Source: Deltaproteobacteria bacterium (lineage in GTDB: Bacteria > Myxococcota_A > Polyangia > Polyangiales > JADJMO01). Taken from it: DNA of 64,000 nucleotides. A program made the position numbers and the translations under genes. The notes below the pieces were generated by a model. That model saw only the letters and a program-made list of their open reading frames with translations. It was not told the DNA's origin and made no database searches. How positions within the stretch are numbered: position 1 is the first letter of the stretch; every line of letters starts with the position of its first letter. The DNA lies in NCBI GenBank assembly GCA_022843175.1, contig JALHOE010000003.1, positions 50,850 to 114,849 of the forward strand, written 5' to 3'. This document shows, piece after piece, positions 54,713-63,809 of the stretch.

Positions 54713-55561
54713 ATGCGCTCTGCCCTCGTCGCGTCGCTGCTCCTGCTGACGCCCTCTCTCGCCTACGCGCAGCACGCTCCGCTGCCCCCCGAGCTGATCG
54801 CGCTCGACACGCCCGAGGGCGAAAAATTGCTCGCCGAGTCCGACGCCAAGGCGGACTTCGTGAAGCTGGTCTCGTCGTACACCACGCAGGAACGACCTCC
54901 GTTCTGCGGCGTGGCGAGCGCGGTGACGATCCTCAACGCGCTGCCGATCCCCCACCCCGCCACCGAGGTCGGCGGGCTCTTCACGCAACAGAACGTGTTC
55001 ACCGAGCAGGCCAAGACGGTGACCACGCCCGAAGAGGTGGGCAAGGGCGGGATGACGCTCGCGCAGCTCGGCAACCTGCTCCAGGCGCACCCCGCGCTCG
55101 TGCACCTCACCTATGCGAGCGACATCTCGGTCGCCGACATGCGAACCAAGCTCGCGAAGAACCTCGCCACCACGGGCGACTACGTCGTCATCAACTACAA
55201 CCGCGGCGCGCTCGGCCAGGAGTCGCTCGGGCACATCTCTCCGCTCGGCGCCTACCACGCGGCGAGCGACCGCTTCTTGCTGCTCGACGTCGCGCGCTAC
55301 AAATACCCGCCGCACTGGGTGAAGGCCGAGGCGCTCCACGCCGCGATGAACACGAGCGATCTCATCTCCGGTAAGTCGCGCGGCTTCCTCACGGTCACCG
55401 CCGCGGCGCTGCCACCGGGCACCAAGTTCACCGCCAACGTGCGCCGCCCGACGATGTTGCTCGCGGGCATCATCACCGCATCGCTGCTGGTCGGCCTCGG
55501 CCTCGGTTTCCTGCTCGGTCGCGCGACCAGGCGCGTCGGCCGCAATCCGTCGCTCAATTGA
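54713..55561 (+). CDS. Phytochelatin-synthase-like secreted protein
   Basis: 282 residues. Signal peptide SALVASLLLLTPSLAYAQ, then the papain-like phytochelatin synthase core: PPFCGVASAVTILNAL (Cys65), LGHISPLGAYHA (His174) and FLLLDVARYKYPPHWV (Asp192). Bacterial short forms cleave glutathione and related thiols and lack the C-terminal sensor domain, as here. Unusually, a C-terminal membrane helix ITASLLVGLGLGFLLGRATR anchors it, so it should act in the periplasm. Confidence 0.85.
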   Translation: MRSALVASLLLLTPSLAYAQHAPLPPELIALDTPEGEKLLAESDAKADFVKLVSSYTTQERPPFCGVASAVTILNALPIPHPATEVGGLFTQQNVFTEQAKTVTTPEEVGKGGMTLAQLGNLLQAHPALVHLTYASDISVADMRTKLAKNLATTGDYVVINYNRGALGQESLGHISPLGAYHAASDRFLLLDVARYKYPPHWVKAEALHAAMNTSDLISGKSRGFLTVTAAALPPGTKFTANVRRPTMLLAGIITASLLVGLGLGFLLGRATRRVGRNPSLN

Positions 55562-55599
55562 GGGCTCGGTGACGGCTCGGTGGTAGTAGGCTCGCGCGC

Positions 55600-57141
55600 G
55601 TGAAGCGGCGCAGGTGGGCATGGCTGATCGCGCTGGCGACGCTCCTCGTCGCGTCGGTCGCGCTCGCGCGACCGGGCGGCGGTCATAGCTACGGCGGTGG
55701 TGGCGGCGGCGGTGGTGGTGGTGGTGGCGGTGGCGGTAGCGGCGGCGGTGGGGGTGACGGTGGCGGCGTCGGGATCCTCTTCGAGCTGGCCTTTCACCTC
55801 CTCTTCGCGGTCCCCGAGATCGGGATCCCTCTCCTCATCCTCGGGGTCATCGTCCTCGTCGTGCGCGCGCGGCAGAACGCCGGCGAAAAGGACTGGGTCG
55901 CGGGGAGCAGCGACGACTCGGAGGACGACGACACCTACGCCGCGCACCGCTGGGAGCCCGAGAAGCCGAAGCGCCGCGAGGATCCGCGTCGCACCCTCGA
56001 GGTCCTCCGCGAGTCCGACCCGGACTTCTCGCTGATCGTCTTCGAGGACTTCCTCCAGGCGTTCTGGGGCGAGCTCCTGATCGCGCAGGGCAAGAAGAAC
56101 CTCGACACCCTCGCGCCGTGGCTCACCAAGGCGGCGATCGACGACCTCCCGTGGCTCGGGTTCGCCGAGGAGGTGCAGACGCCGATCGTCGGCACGATCT
56201 CCTATCGGGAGGTCCAGCTCGATCCGCACCGCGTGGTGGCGCGCGTAACGATCGAGGGCATGTACTCGGCGAAGCTCGGCCCCGCGCAGGGGCACCGCGT
56301 AGCGTCGTTCTGGGTCAAGGACCACTGGCGCCTCGAGCGCGCGCGGGACGCCAAATCGCGCGCGCCCGACAAGGTCTCGGTGTTCACCTGCCCGAGCTGC
56401 GGCGCGCCGGCCGAGAACGCGCGCACCGGGCGCTGCAGCTACTGCAAGCAGGTGGTCAACGACGGCCGCTTCGACTGGGTGCTCACGCGCGCCCAACGCA
56501 TGCACAGCGAGATGCAGCCGCCGCAGCTCACGGGCTCCGTCGAGGAGCGCGGCACCGAGCGCGCCACGGTCCGGGCGCCCGACGTCGACGAGGAGCTCGC
56601 GCTCCTGCAGCGTGACACCGAGCTCTCGATGGAGTCCTTCGAGCGTCGGCTCTCGCTCGCGTTCAGCGAGCTGCAGGCGGGGTGGAGCGAACGCGACCTC
56701 AAGCGCATCCGACCGTGGGTGACCGACCGGCAGCTCGAGTCGATGCGTTGGTGGCTCGCGGCGTACATCTCCGCGGACCTCCGCAACATCAGCACCAACG
56801 CGATCACGCGGATCGAGCCGGCGCGCATCACCCGCGACCGCTGGTACGACGCGATCACCGTGCGCATCTTCGCCACCGGCACCGACTACACCGTCGACGC
56901 GAAGGGCGAGGTCGTGTCCGGCAGCAAGACCGAGGAGCGCCCGTTCACCGAGTACTGGACGATGATCCGCGGCAAAGCGGCGCGCGGCGGTCCGCGTGCA
57001 GACAAGGCTTGCCCGATGTGTGGCGCTCCGCTCGACATCGACATGGCCGGCTCATGCACGCACTGCCGCGCGCATGTGGTCAGCGGAGACTTCGATTGGG
57101 TCCTGTCGCGCATCGAACAGGACGACGCCTATGCGGGGTGA
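55600..57141 (+). CDS. Tim44-domain protein with two zinc ribbons
   Basis: 513 residues from GTG 55600. A signal or first helix is followed by a run of glycines (about 30-60), a membrane helix LLFAVPEIGIPLLILGVIVL, then a Tim44-like domain (DPDFSLIVFEDFLQAFWGEL; VRVTIEGMYS-like strands). A zinc ribbon FTCPSCGAPAENARTGRCSY follows, then a second Tim44-like domain with FSELQAGWSERDLKRIRPWV and a closing ribbon ACPMCGAPLDIDMAGSCTHC. Bacterial versions are membrane proteins of unknown role. The next gene follows immediately. Confidence 0.75.
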   Translation: MKRRRWAWLIALATLLVASVALARPGGGHSYGGGGGGGGGGGGGGGSGGGGGDGGGVGILFELAFHLLFAVPEIGIPLLILGVIVLVVRARQNAGEKDWVAGSSDDSEDDDTYAAHRWEPEKPKRREDPRRTLEVLRESDPDFSLIVFEDFLQAFWGELLIAQGKKNLDTLAPWLTKAAIDDLPWLGFAEEVQTPIVGTISYREVQLDPHRVVARVTIEGMYSAKLGPAQGHRVASFWVKDHWRLERARDAKSRAPDKVSVFTCPSCGAPAENARTGRCSYCKQVVNDGRFDWVLTRAQRMHSEMQPPQLTGSVEERGTERATVRAPDVDEELALLQRDTELSMESFERRLSLAFSELQAGWSERDLKRIRPWVTDRQLESMRWWLAAYISADLRNISTNAITRIEPARITRDRWYDAITVRIFATGTDYTVDAKGEVVSGSKTEERPFTEYWTMIRGKAARGGPRADKACPMCGAPLDIDMAGSCTHCRAHVVSGDFDWVLSRIEQDDAYAG

Positions 57142-57756
57142 ATGATGGCGACCCACGATTTCTTCAGCGAGAGCACGCGACGCAGGGTCATGGACGCGAT
57201 CGCGCGCGCCGAGAAGCACACCGGCGCGGAGCTCGTCGTCGCGCTCCGCAAGGCGTCGGCGCGGTACCGCGCGGCCGATCTGTTCTTCGCCTCGCTCCTC
57301 GCGCTCGGCACCCTGATCGCGATGCTGTTCGTCCCCGCCGAGTTCCCGCTGTGGTCGTTCGTGTTCGACGTCCTCGTCGTGTTCGTCCTCGCGCTCGGCC
57401 TCGCGCGGCTCGTCCCCGGCCTCGGTCGCGCGTTCACGCCGGAGCAGGAGCGCGCCGAGATGGTGCACGCGGCGGCGGCGGCGGCGTTCCTCGCGCGCGG
57501 CGTCCATCGCTGCAAGGCGCGCAACGGGGTGCTGGTCTACGTCTCGGTCCTCGAGCAAGCGGTCGAGATCGTGGGCGACCTCGCGATCGACGCCAAGGCG
57601 CTCGAGCCCGCGCGCAAAGCGGCGCACGACGCGCTGCTCGCCGGCGACGTCGACGCGTTCGTCACCGCAGTCGAGCAGTTCGGTCCGGCCCTCGCCGACG
57701 CCCACCCCCGCGGCGAGCACGACGAGAACGAGCTCCCCGACGACGTCGTCGCCTAG
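57142..57756 (+). CDS. TPM-domain membrane protein
   Basis: 204 residues; a second ATG follows at 57145. The start, FFSESTRRRVMDAIARAEKHTGAELVVAL, is the TPM domain's first helix-strand, followed by two membrane helices (FFASLLALGTLIAMLFV and FVFDVLVVFVLALGLA). The second half, CKARNGVLVYVSVLEQAVEI, completes TPM. It starts at the base after the Tim44 gene stop. Tim44/TPM pairs are a known bacterial neighbourhood (YgcG/TPM types), with a likely role in membrane protein quality. Confidence 0.8.
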   Translation: MMATHDFFSESTRRRVMDAIARAEKHTGAELVVALRKASARYRAADLFFASLLALGTLIAMLFVPAEFPLWSFVFDVLVVFVLALGLARLVPGLGRAFTPEQERAEMVHAAAAAAFLARGVHRCKARNGVLVYVSVLEQAVEIVGDLAIDAKALEPARKAAHDALLAGDVDAFVTAVEQFGPALADAHPRGEHDENELPDDVVA

Positions 57757-57762
57757 AGCGCT

Positions 57763-58632
57763 CTAGCCCTCGGTCTGGCGCACGAGCTCCGCGAGCGCGG
57801 CGTCTTCCGGGTGCGCGGCGGCGGCGGCGACGGCGGCTTCGTGGATCGCCTCTTTCGTCTGCGGATGCCAGGTCGCCGCGGCGCGCAGCGTCGTCGCGGC
57901 CTCTTTGCGGACGTGCGGCTCTCCGTCCGAGAGGAGCGCGCACAACGGGGGCACGTGCTCGGGGCGGAGGCGGTTGCGCAGCACATAGGCTGCCCAGCGG
58001 CGCGGGCCGGGCTCGGCGTGAGCGAGGAGCGCGACGCACATCTGCGCGAAGGCGAGCGCCTCGGCCGGCGCGCGGAAGAGAACCTGCAGGCTGCGCGCGG
58101 CGCCGCTCGGGACGCCGGTGGAGTCGTCGAGGTCGAGGCGCTCGAAGAGCTTCGGCACGAGCTTCTTCATGCGGTGCTCGACGACGAGGTCGACGAGCGT
58201 CTGCAGCTCCGCGAGGTCACCGGGCGAGAGCTTGGCGATGCGCGCGGCGACGTCGGCCACCGTGGGCGGCGCCTCGGCCCGCGCGACCGACATCGCGGCG
58301 AAGTCGCGGGCGTCGGAGAGGTGCTGCTCCACGCGCCCGTCGGGATCGCCGCGCGACAGCTCCTCGAGCGCGTAGGCGAATTGCCCGAGCGCGTTGATCG
58401 CGAGGACCAGGCTGCGCTTCTTCGGCGCGCCGGTGCTCCCGAGCTCGACGATCAGCTCCCCGAGCCCGCTCGCCGCGGGGACCCCCTGCCCGTTGACCAT
58501 CTCGTCGGCGGCCGCGAGCACCGCGCCGATCGGCGCGAGCGCGCGGCGGTTGCGCGAGAACGCCGCGCGCACGTCTTCGGCGCACTGCCGCATGGCCGGC
58601 AGGAGGGCAGCGATCTGAGCTTTGGCGGGCAC
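57763..58632 (-). CDS. HEAT-like repeat protein
   Basis: 289 residues, all helical. The C-terminal third has HEAT/armadillo-like pairs (LRPEHVPPLCALLSDGEPHV, RKEAATTLRAAATWHPQTKE). The stop is 7 bases from the convergent TPM gene. It is immediately downstream of the large FAD/decarboxylase gene (ATG 58632 touches its stop), so the two are one operon and the protein may be a partner of that enzyme. Confidence 0.6.
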   Translation of the reverse strand: MPAKAQIAALLPAMRQCAEDVRAAFSRNRRALAPIGAVLAAADEMVNGQGVPAASGLGELIVELGSTGAPKKRSLVLAINALGQFAYALEELSRGDPDGRVEQHLSDARDFAAMSVARAEAPPTVADVAARIAKLSPGDLAELQTLVDLVVEHRMKKLVPKLFERLDLDDSTGVPSGAARSLQVLFRAPAEALAFAQMCVALLAHAEPGPRRWAAYVLRNRLRPEHVPPLCALLSDGEPHVRKEAATTLRAAATWHPQTKEAIHEAAVAAAAAHPEDAALAELVRQTEG

Positions 58633-61600
58633 TCAGCTCGCTTCGTACACGATTGTCCCTTTTTCCACGACTGCTTCGAAGCTCGCCCATCCCTGCACAA
58701 GCGATTCGACCGTTGCGACGTTGCCTGTCGTCTTCGTCGGCGAGAGGCCGAGTGTCTCGACGAGACGGTGGCTGTCGAAGCGGTGAATCTCCGCCTCCCA
58801 GTCGCCCTCGAGCCGCCCGCCCCGCACCGGGGTGACGATGGGGAGATCTGCCTCGACGATCGACTGGTAGCACGCGCGATTGCCGTCGACCGCGTCGGGG
58901 AACTGCTTGAGGAACACCATCCGCATGCCGCTCCCGAGCTTGGTGATCAGCTGCTTGGCGAAGTCCCAGGTGGGGACGGGCAGCTCGGGCCCTCCGGCGA
59001 GCACCAGATCGAGCTTGCTGCCGAACGCCTCGACCAGGTTCTCGCCGGTGCGCCACGCGTCGCGGAGATCGCCGAGCAGGCCGTGGTCGCGGCGCCTCAC
59101 CGTGACGAGGCGTTCGTCGCGCGCCTTGGCGGCGGGGTCGAACTTGTCGATCACCATCGTGTCGAGCGTGAACTCGCCGCGCTCGCCCGGCTCGGGCAGG
59201 CGCATCGAGCCGAGCTGCTTGGAGAAGCCGAACACGGTGCGACCGCCGATCAGCGCGACGCCGTTGTCGACCCAAATATAAGGAGTGTATGTAGCGATCC
59301 GCTCGGGGACGAACGTGTGCCCGCGACCGCGGCCGGCGACGACCGGCATCCAGATCCCGAAGTCGCGCTCGGGCACCCAGCCGAGCGGCTTCTGCACCGG
59401 GTAGTTGTCGACGGTGGAGCAGTAGAGGACGCAGAACGGCCCGAGCGGCCGGTAGGTGACCGGCGAGCCCGGCAGGTTGAGCTGCTCGTCGCAGATCGCG
59501 CGGAGGTTCTCGTAGCGCGCGTCGAGGAGGAACATCGTGACGTGGACGCCGATGCGGATCGGCGCGGCGGCGATCTGGTTTCCGTCGGTCTCGATGTACG
59601 GCGGCAACACGCGGGCGGTGACGGCGCGCGGGGTGGAGGGAGCGATCGCCGTGGCGGTGGACGCGGGGAGCATCCGCGGCGCGCCGGTCTCGGGGAGCCA
59701 GTCGCCTGCCGCTTTCGGCACGCGGGCGTCGATCGCGCGCGCGGCCTGGATGCCGCCCATGGTGGCCGCCTCGAGGCAGCCGACGCTCATCGACGTGAGC
59801 GTCCAGTCGCCGCACATGAACAGGTTGGCGAAGCCGGACTCGTTGGCGCGGAGCCGGTGCTTGGTGGTGCCGGGGGACGCGAGCACGTAGCGCTCCGACG
59901 GACCGAGCGGCGCGCGCCAGTACTGCGCGTCCATCCGAGCGACCCCGTCGCGGTTGTGCGGGTCGTGAAGGAAGTAGAAGTTGAAGCCGCGCGGGTCGTG
60001 GGTGTCGGCCGCGTAGGGCCACAGGCCGCCGGCGTGCTTCTGCAGCCACTCGACGGCGTTGCGCTTGCAGCGCTCGACCTGCCGCTGGGCGTAGCCGTGA
60101 TCGGTGCGTGGGGGCAGCGGATCCTCCACGTCCTCCATCGCCGAGCAGAGATACGCGCAGTGTCCGACGGTGCCGCGCGGCCACGTCTCGAGCGGCAACA
60201 GGTGGCTCATGTCCGCCCACGTGTCGAACGGCTCGGCGTAGGGGATCACCACCGGCGGATCGCCCGACCAGCCGAGGCCCTTGAGGTCGGTGTTCATCCA
60301 CAGCTGCGCGGACTGCGTCTGCGTCGTCTCGACGTGCTTCACCATCGCGTCGAACCGCGGGCTCGCGGCGCGGAGCTCCTTGGCGATGTAGGGGAAAGCG
60401 CCGATCGAGATCCCGAGGACGACGAGGTCGAAGTCCTTGCCGTGCTCGAGCACCTTCTGACCGACGCCGTCCCACCGCGTCCACCAGTCCTCGAGGTCCT
60501 CCTTGCTCGCTTGGAGCGCGGCGCCCTCCACGAGCTGGTCGTAGAGCGGGAAGCTCGGCCAGCACGGGAGCCCGCCGATGTCGACCAGCGGCTGGTAGGT
60601 GGACTTCGGCGTCGCCTGCCGACGCATATGCACTTTATGAATCTGCGCCCCGGCGTTCTCGAGCCGCTCCACGGAGTGGAAGAACTCGAATTTCACGCCC
60701 CGGCGGCGGAGCACCTCGTAGAGCGGGGCGAAGATGGTGTCGCCCATCCCGGCCTGCATCCGGTAATAGATAGAGCCCTTATACGTGAGCGCCATGCGGA
60801 GCAGCCCGTGGAGGCTCGTACCGGCGGCGGACGAGTGGCAGAACGCGGCGTCGTAGACGCCCTTCACGATCGGCGAGCGGAGCGTCTCGTCGTGGGCGCC
60901 GTGGTTCTTGAGCCACTGGCGCAGCTCGAGGTCGTCGATCTTGAACCAGTCGCGCGGCTCGACGACGAGCTCGTCGACGATCATCCCGCGCGCGAGGGCG
61001 AGGCCGAAGTCGATGAGGTAGCGCAGGCGACGGAGCGCGTCGGAGTCCATTTTGCGCGCCCAGAGGAACTCGTCGAACCGATCGATGAGCCACGTGATCG
61101 CGCCGTAGTCGACGTCATCGCTCTCGCTGATCTTCTTGGCGAGGTCGACGTAGAGGAACTCCTTGATCTCGTCGGCGATGCCGCCGGTGAGCGTGGCCAC
61201 CGCGGCCCCGACGACCGAGGTGAGGACGTCGACGAGCGAGGGACGGCCCGCGTCGCCGATCAGCCGCTTGACCGCCTCTTGCAGCGAGTTGGGGTCGGCG
61301 GCATGGACCGCCGCGCGGGTGGCGACCGCGGTGTCGACCGGATCGAGCCCGAGCCACTCCTCGACGCGCTCGGTGGTCCACCGAAGGATCCGCTGCACGC
61401 ACTCCACCGGATCGAGCTCGATCGGTCCCTCGCCGGGGACCTGGTCGTTGCGTGGGACGTCGAGCGGCCACGGCAACCACGCGCCGCTCACCGGGTGCTG
61501 CTCGTACATCACGATCAGGTCGCCGGGGTGGAACGCCTTCTCGACCGTCGAGAGCGGCGCATCGGGATGACGGCCGAGCTCGCGGTAGCACTGCCGCATG

Positions 61601-61827
61601 ACGCGGAACGCGTTGTCGTAGAAGCCGAAGAGGATGTGGAGCCCGTGCTCCTCGATTCGCTCGTGCTCGTTGGGGTTTCGGCCGCTCGCGCCCTTGCCGC
61701 CGAGGCGCCAGCCCTCTTGGTAGACGGTGATGTCGTAGCGGTCTCTCCACCCAGGAAGGCTCGTGAGCTCGAACACCGAAACCAACGACGCCATCCCACC
61801 GCCGAGCACTGCGATGCGCTGCTTCAT
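58633..61827 (-). CDS. FAD amine-oxidase-like and acetoacetate-decarboxylase-like fusion enzyme
   Basis: 1064 residues from ATG 61827, with GGGAGAGAG just before it. Residues 1-730: FAD-binding oxidoreductase with RIAVLGGGMASLVSVFELTS, a long insertion, and the second FAD motif FMCGDWTLTSMSVGCLEAAT. This is the carotenoid-desaturase-like type. Residues about 770-1064: an acetoacetate decarboxylase-like domain, with GFSKQLGSM placing the Schiff-base Lys near residue 870. The combination suggests oxidation then decarboxylation or binding of a keto product on one chain. The reaction is unknown. Confidence 0.8.
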   Translation of the reverse strand: MKQRIAVLGGGMASLVSVFELTSLPGWRDRYDITVYQEGWRLGGKGASGRNPNEHERIEEHGLHILFGFYDNAFRVMRQCYRELGRHPDAPLSTVEKAFHPGDLIVMYEQHPVSGAWLPWPLDVPRNDQVPGEGPIELDPVECVQRILRWTTERVEEWLGLDPVDTAVATRAAVHAADPNSLQEAVKRLIGDAGRPSLVDVLTSVVGAAVATLTGGIADEIKEFLYVDLAKKISESDDVDYGAITWLIDRFDEFLWARKMDSDALRRLRYLIDFGLALARGMIVDELVVEPRDWFKIDDLELRQWLKNHGAHDETLRSPIVKGVYDAAFCHSSAAGTSLHGLLRMALTYKGSIYYRMQAGMGDTIFAPLYEVLRRRGVKFEFFHSVERLENAGAQIHKVHMRRQATPKSTYQPLVDIGGLPCWPSFPLYDQLVEGAALQASKEDLEDWWTRWDGVGQKVLEHGKDFDLVVLGISIGAFPYIAKELRAASPRFDAMVKHVETTQTQSAQLWMNTDLKGLGWSGDPPVVIPYAEPFDTWADMSHLLPLETWPRGTVGHCAYLCSAMEDVEDPLPPRTDHGYAQRQVERCKRNAVEWLQKHAGGLWPYAADTHDPRGFNFYFLHDPHNRDGVARMDAQYWRAPLGPSERYVLASPGTTKHRLRANESGFANLFMCGDWTLTSMSVGCLEAATMGGIQAARAIDARVPKAAGDWLPETGAPRMLPASTATAIAPSTPRAVTARVLPPYIETDGNQIAAAPIRIGVHVTMFLLDARYENLRAICDEQLNLPGSPVTYRPLGPFCVLYCSTVDNYPVQKPLGWVPERDFGIWMPVVAGRGRGHTFVPERIATYTPYIWVDNGVALIGGRTVFGFSKQLGSMRLPEPGERGEFTLDTMVIDKFDPAAKARDERLVTVRRRDHGLLGDLRDAWRTGENLVEAFGSKLDLVLAGGPELPVPTWDFAKQLITKLGSGMRMVFLKQFPDAVDGNRACYQSIVEADLPIVTPVRGGRLEGDWEAEIHRFDSHRLVETLGLSPTKTTGNVATVESLVQGWASFEAVVEKGTIVYEAS

Positions 61828-61952
61828 CTCTCTCCCTTGTTCTCGCGTAGTCCTACCAGAGCGTGCACCGTATGCGGGAGCCCTGTCGCGCCATGATTTC
61901 AATCATGGCGGCGTTTGCCCGCGCCGCTGCACCGCGCCAAGGTGAAGTCTTC

Positions 61953-63344
61953 GTGCGCACACTGTTCGGCCTGCTCGCTCTCGTCGCCTGCACCTCGGTG
62001 GTCGAAGAGCCGATCCCCAACGTGCCCCCGGCCGACTGGGACGCGTCGATTCGCCTGGTCACCCCGGCAGACAAGAACCCGGACCCGAAGGTCCTCGAGA
62101 TCGATCTCGAAGCGCGCATCACCGACGTCGAGGTGCTCCCCGGCACCAGGACCAAGATGTGGACGTACAACGGCGGGCTCCCCGGTCCGCTGATCCGCGC
62201 TCGGGTCGGCGATACGCTCGTCGTCCACTTCAAGAACTCGCTCCCCGAGCCCACCACGATCCACTGGCACGGCCTGCGGGTGCCGGCCGCGATGGACGGC
62301 AACGGCATGGAGACGGTGCCGAGCGGCGGCACGTTCGAATACCGCTTCACGCTGCCGGACGCGGGCACCTTCTGGTACCACCCGCACCACCACAGCGCGG
62401 CGCAGGTCGGCAACGGGCTCTACGGCCCGCTCGTCGTCGACGATCCAGCAGACCCGGCGCTCGGCGCGGAGTCGATCGTCGTGCTCTCCGACGCGAGCAT
62501 CGAGGACGACGGCACCCTCCTCCCGCCCACGACGGGCGGCCCCATCGCCGATCTGTTCGGCCGCGAGGGCGGCTACCTCCTCGTCAACGGCCGCATCCGC
62601 CCGAAGCTCCGCGCGCGCAAGGGCGTGCCGATTCGGCTGCGGATGATCAACGCGTCGCGCTCGCGCTACTACCGCATGGCCCTCGAGGGTCACGAGCTCA
62701 TCGTCGTCGGCGGCGACGGCGGGCTGCTGCAAACGCCCCATCGCGAGCCCGAGGTGATGCTCGTCCCCGGCGAGCGGATCGACGTGGTCATCGAGCCGAA
62801 GACCTCGGGCCTCCTCAAGTGGCTCCCGTTCGAGCGCGGCTTCGGCACCGCCTTCGCCCGGGAGCCGGAGCCGATCCTCGACCTCGAGGTGCTCGACCTG
62901 CCGGGCGCCACGCCGCCGCCGATCCCCGCGCGGTTCAAGACCATCCCGCGGCTCGACCCGACCGGCGCCAAGACGCACAAGATCGAGCTCACCCAGATGA
63001 CCGTCGACGGGAAGACGAAGCTCGGCATCAACGGCGTCTCGAACACGACGACGCTCCGGGCGATGGTCGGCGAGACGAACATCCTCGAGGTCGTCAACAC
63101 GACCGACGCCCACCACCCGTTCCACCTGCACGGCTTCTTCTTCCAGGTCGAGGGCAGCACCGACTGGAAGGACACGCTCAACATCCCCATGAAGGAGACG
63201 CGCAAGGTCGTCGTGAAGTACGACGACCGCCCGGGGATGTGGATGTTCCACTGCCATATCCTCGACCACGCCGACCTGGGGATGATGGGCATGCTCGAGG
63301 TCGTCCGCGATCCGAGCGCCCCGCCGACGCACAGCGCGCACTGA
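61953..63344 (+). CDS. Multicopper oxidase lipoprotein
   Basis: 463 residues from GTG 61953 (earlier ATG codons are open, but the signal LFGLLALVAC with lipobox starts here). All four copper-binding blocks are present: TIHWHGLR, FWYHPHHHS, HHPFHLHGFFFQ and MFHCHILDHADLGMMG. The last carries the H-C-H and axial Met for type 1 copper. It oxidises metal ions or phenols using oxygen at the cell surface, and is similar in length to CotA/CueO-type three-domain enzymes. Divergent from the FAD fusion gene. Confidence 0.92.
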   Translation: MRTLFGLLALVACTSVVEEPIPNVPPADWDASIRLVTPADKNPDPKVLEIDLEARITDVEVLPGTRTKMWTYNGGLPGPLIRARVGDTLVVHFKNSLPEPTTIHWHGLRVPAAMDGNGMETVPSGGTFEYRFTLPDAGTFWYHPHHHSAAQVGNGLYGPLVVDDPADPALGAESIVVLSDASIEDDGTLLPPTTGGPIADLFGREGGYLLVNGRIRPKLRARKGVPIRLRMINASRSRYYRMALEGHELIVVGGDGGLLQTPHREPEVMLVPGERIDVVIEPKTSGLLKWLPFERGFGTAFAREPEPILDLEVLDLPGATPPPIPARFKTIPRLDPTGAKTHKIELTQMTVDGKTKLGINGVSNTTTLRAMVGETNILEVVNTTDAHHPFHLHGFFFQVEGSTDWKDTLNIPMKETRKVVVKYDDRPGMWMFHCHILDHADLGMMGMLEVVRDPSAPPTHSAH

Positions 63345-63383
63345 CCACGCCGCTTGGCCCGAGTCGCGCAAGGTCCCTCGGAC

Positions 63384-63809
63384 ATGCGCGTCGCAAAGCA
63401 CAATGCGTGGTTCGGACGAGCGTTCGCGGTGGCCGCGCTGAGCGCGATCGGTGCGCTCGTGGCGTGTGGCGGCAGCAGCGCTCCGCCGCCGGCGAGAGCG
63501 CCGAGGGGCCCGGTCGCGCGCGGCGGTGGCCCGCTCTCGCTCGTCACCGCCGTCGACACGATCGCCACCGAGCGGTGCGCGCACGAGGGCGCGTGCAACC
63601 GGATCGGGCCCGGTCGACGGTTCGCCACGAGCGAGCTCTGCCAGGCCGCGTTCGCGCACGAGGAGCGCGGGCAGCTCGGGACCTCCGTCTGCGAGACCGG
63701 GTTCGTCGAGCCGGATTCGCTCCTCGATTGCCTGGAGGCGATCCGCGCCGGCGGGTGCGCCGCCGCGGCCGAGGCCGCGTGCGAGCCCGCGTCGATGTGT
63801 AGCCCCTGA
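63384..63809 (+). CDS. Cys-rich lipoprotein
   Basis: 141 residues from ATG 63384, with signal AVAALSAIGALVAC as lipobox. The mature part has seven Cys: TERCAHEGACNRIG, TSELCQAAF, TSVCETGF, LLDCLEAIRAGGC, EAACEPASMC. The Cys spacing recalls a myxobacterial DUF6184-like group, but the link is from memory. Function unknown. Confidence 0.6.
   Translation: MRVAKHNAWFGRAFAVAALSAIGALVACGGSSAPPPARAPRGPVARGGGPLSLVTAVDTIATERCAHEGACNRIGPGRRFATSELCQAAFAHEERGQLGTSVCETGFVEPDSLLDCLEAIRAGGCAAAAEAACEPASMCSP

Noticed and set aside
57811..61896. Very long plus-strand open frame of 1361 codons
   Set aside because: It is the antisense shadow of the HEAT-like and FAD/decarboxylase genes. Composition is Arg/His/Glu-rich, with no motifs.
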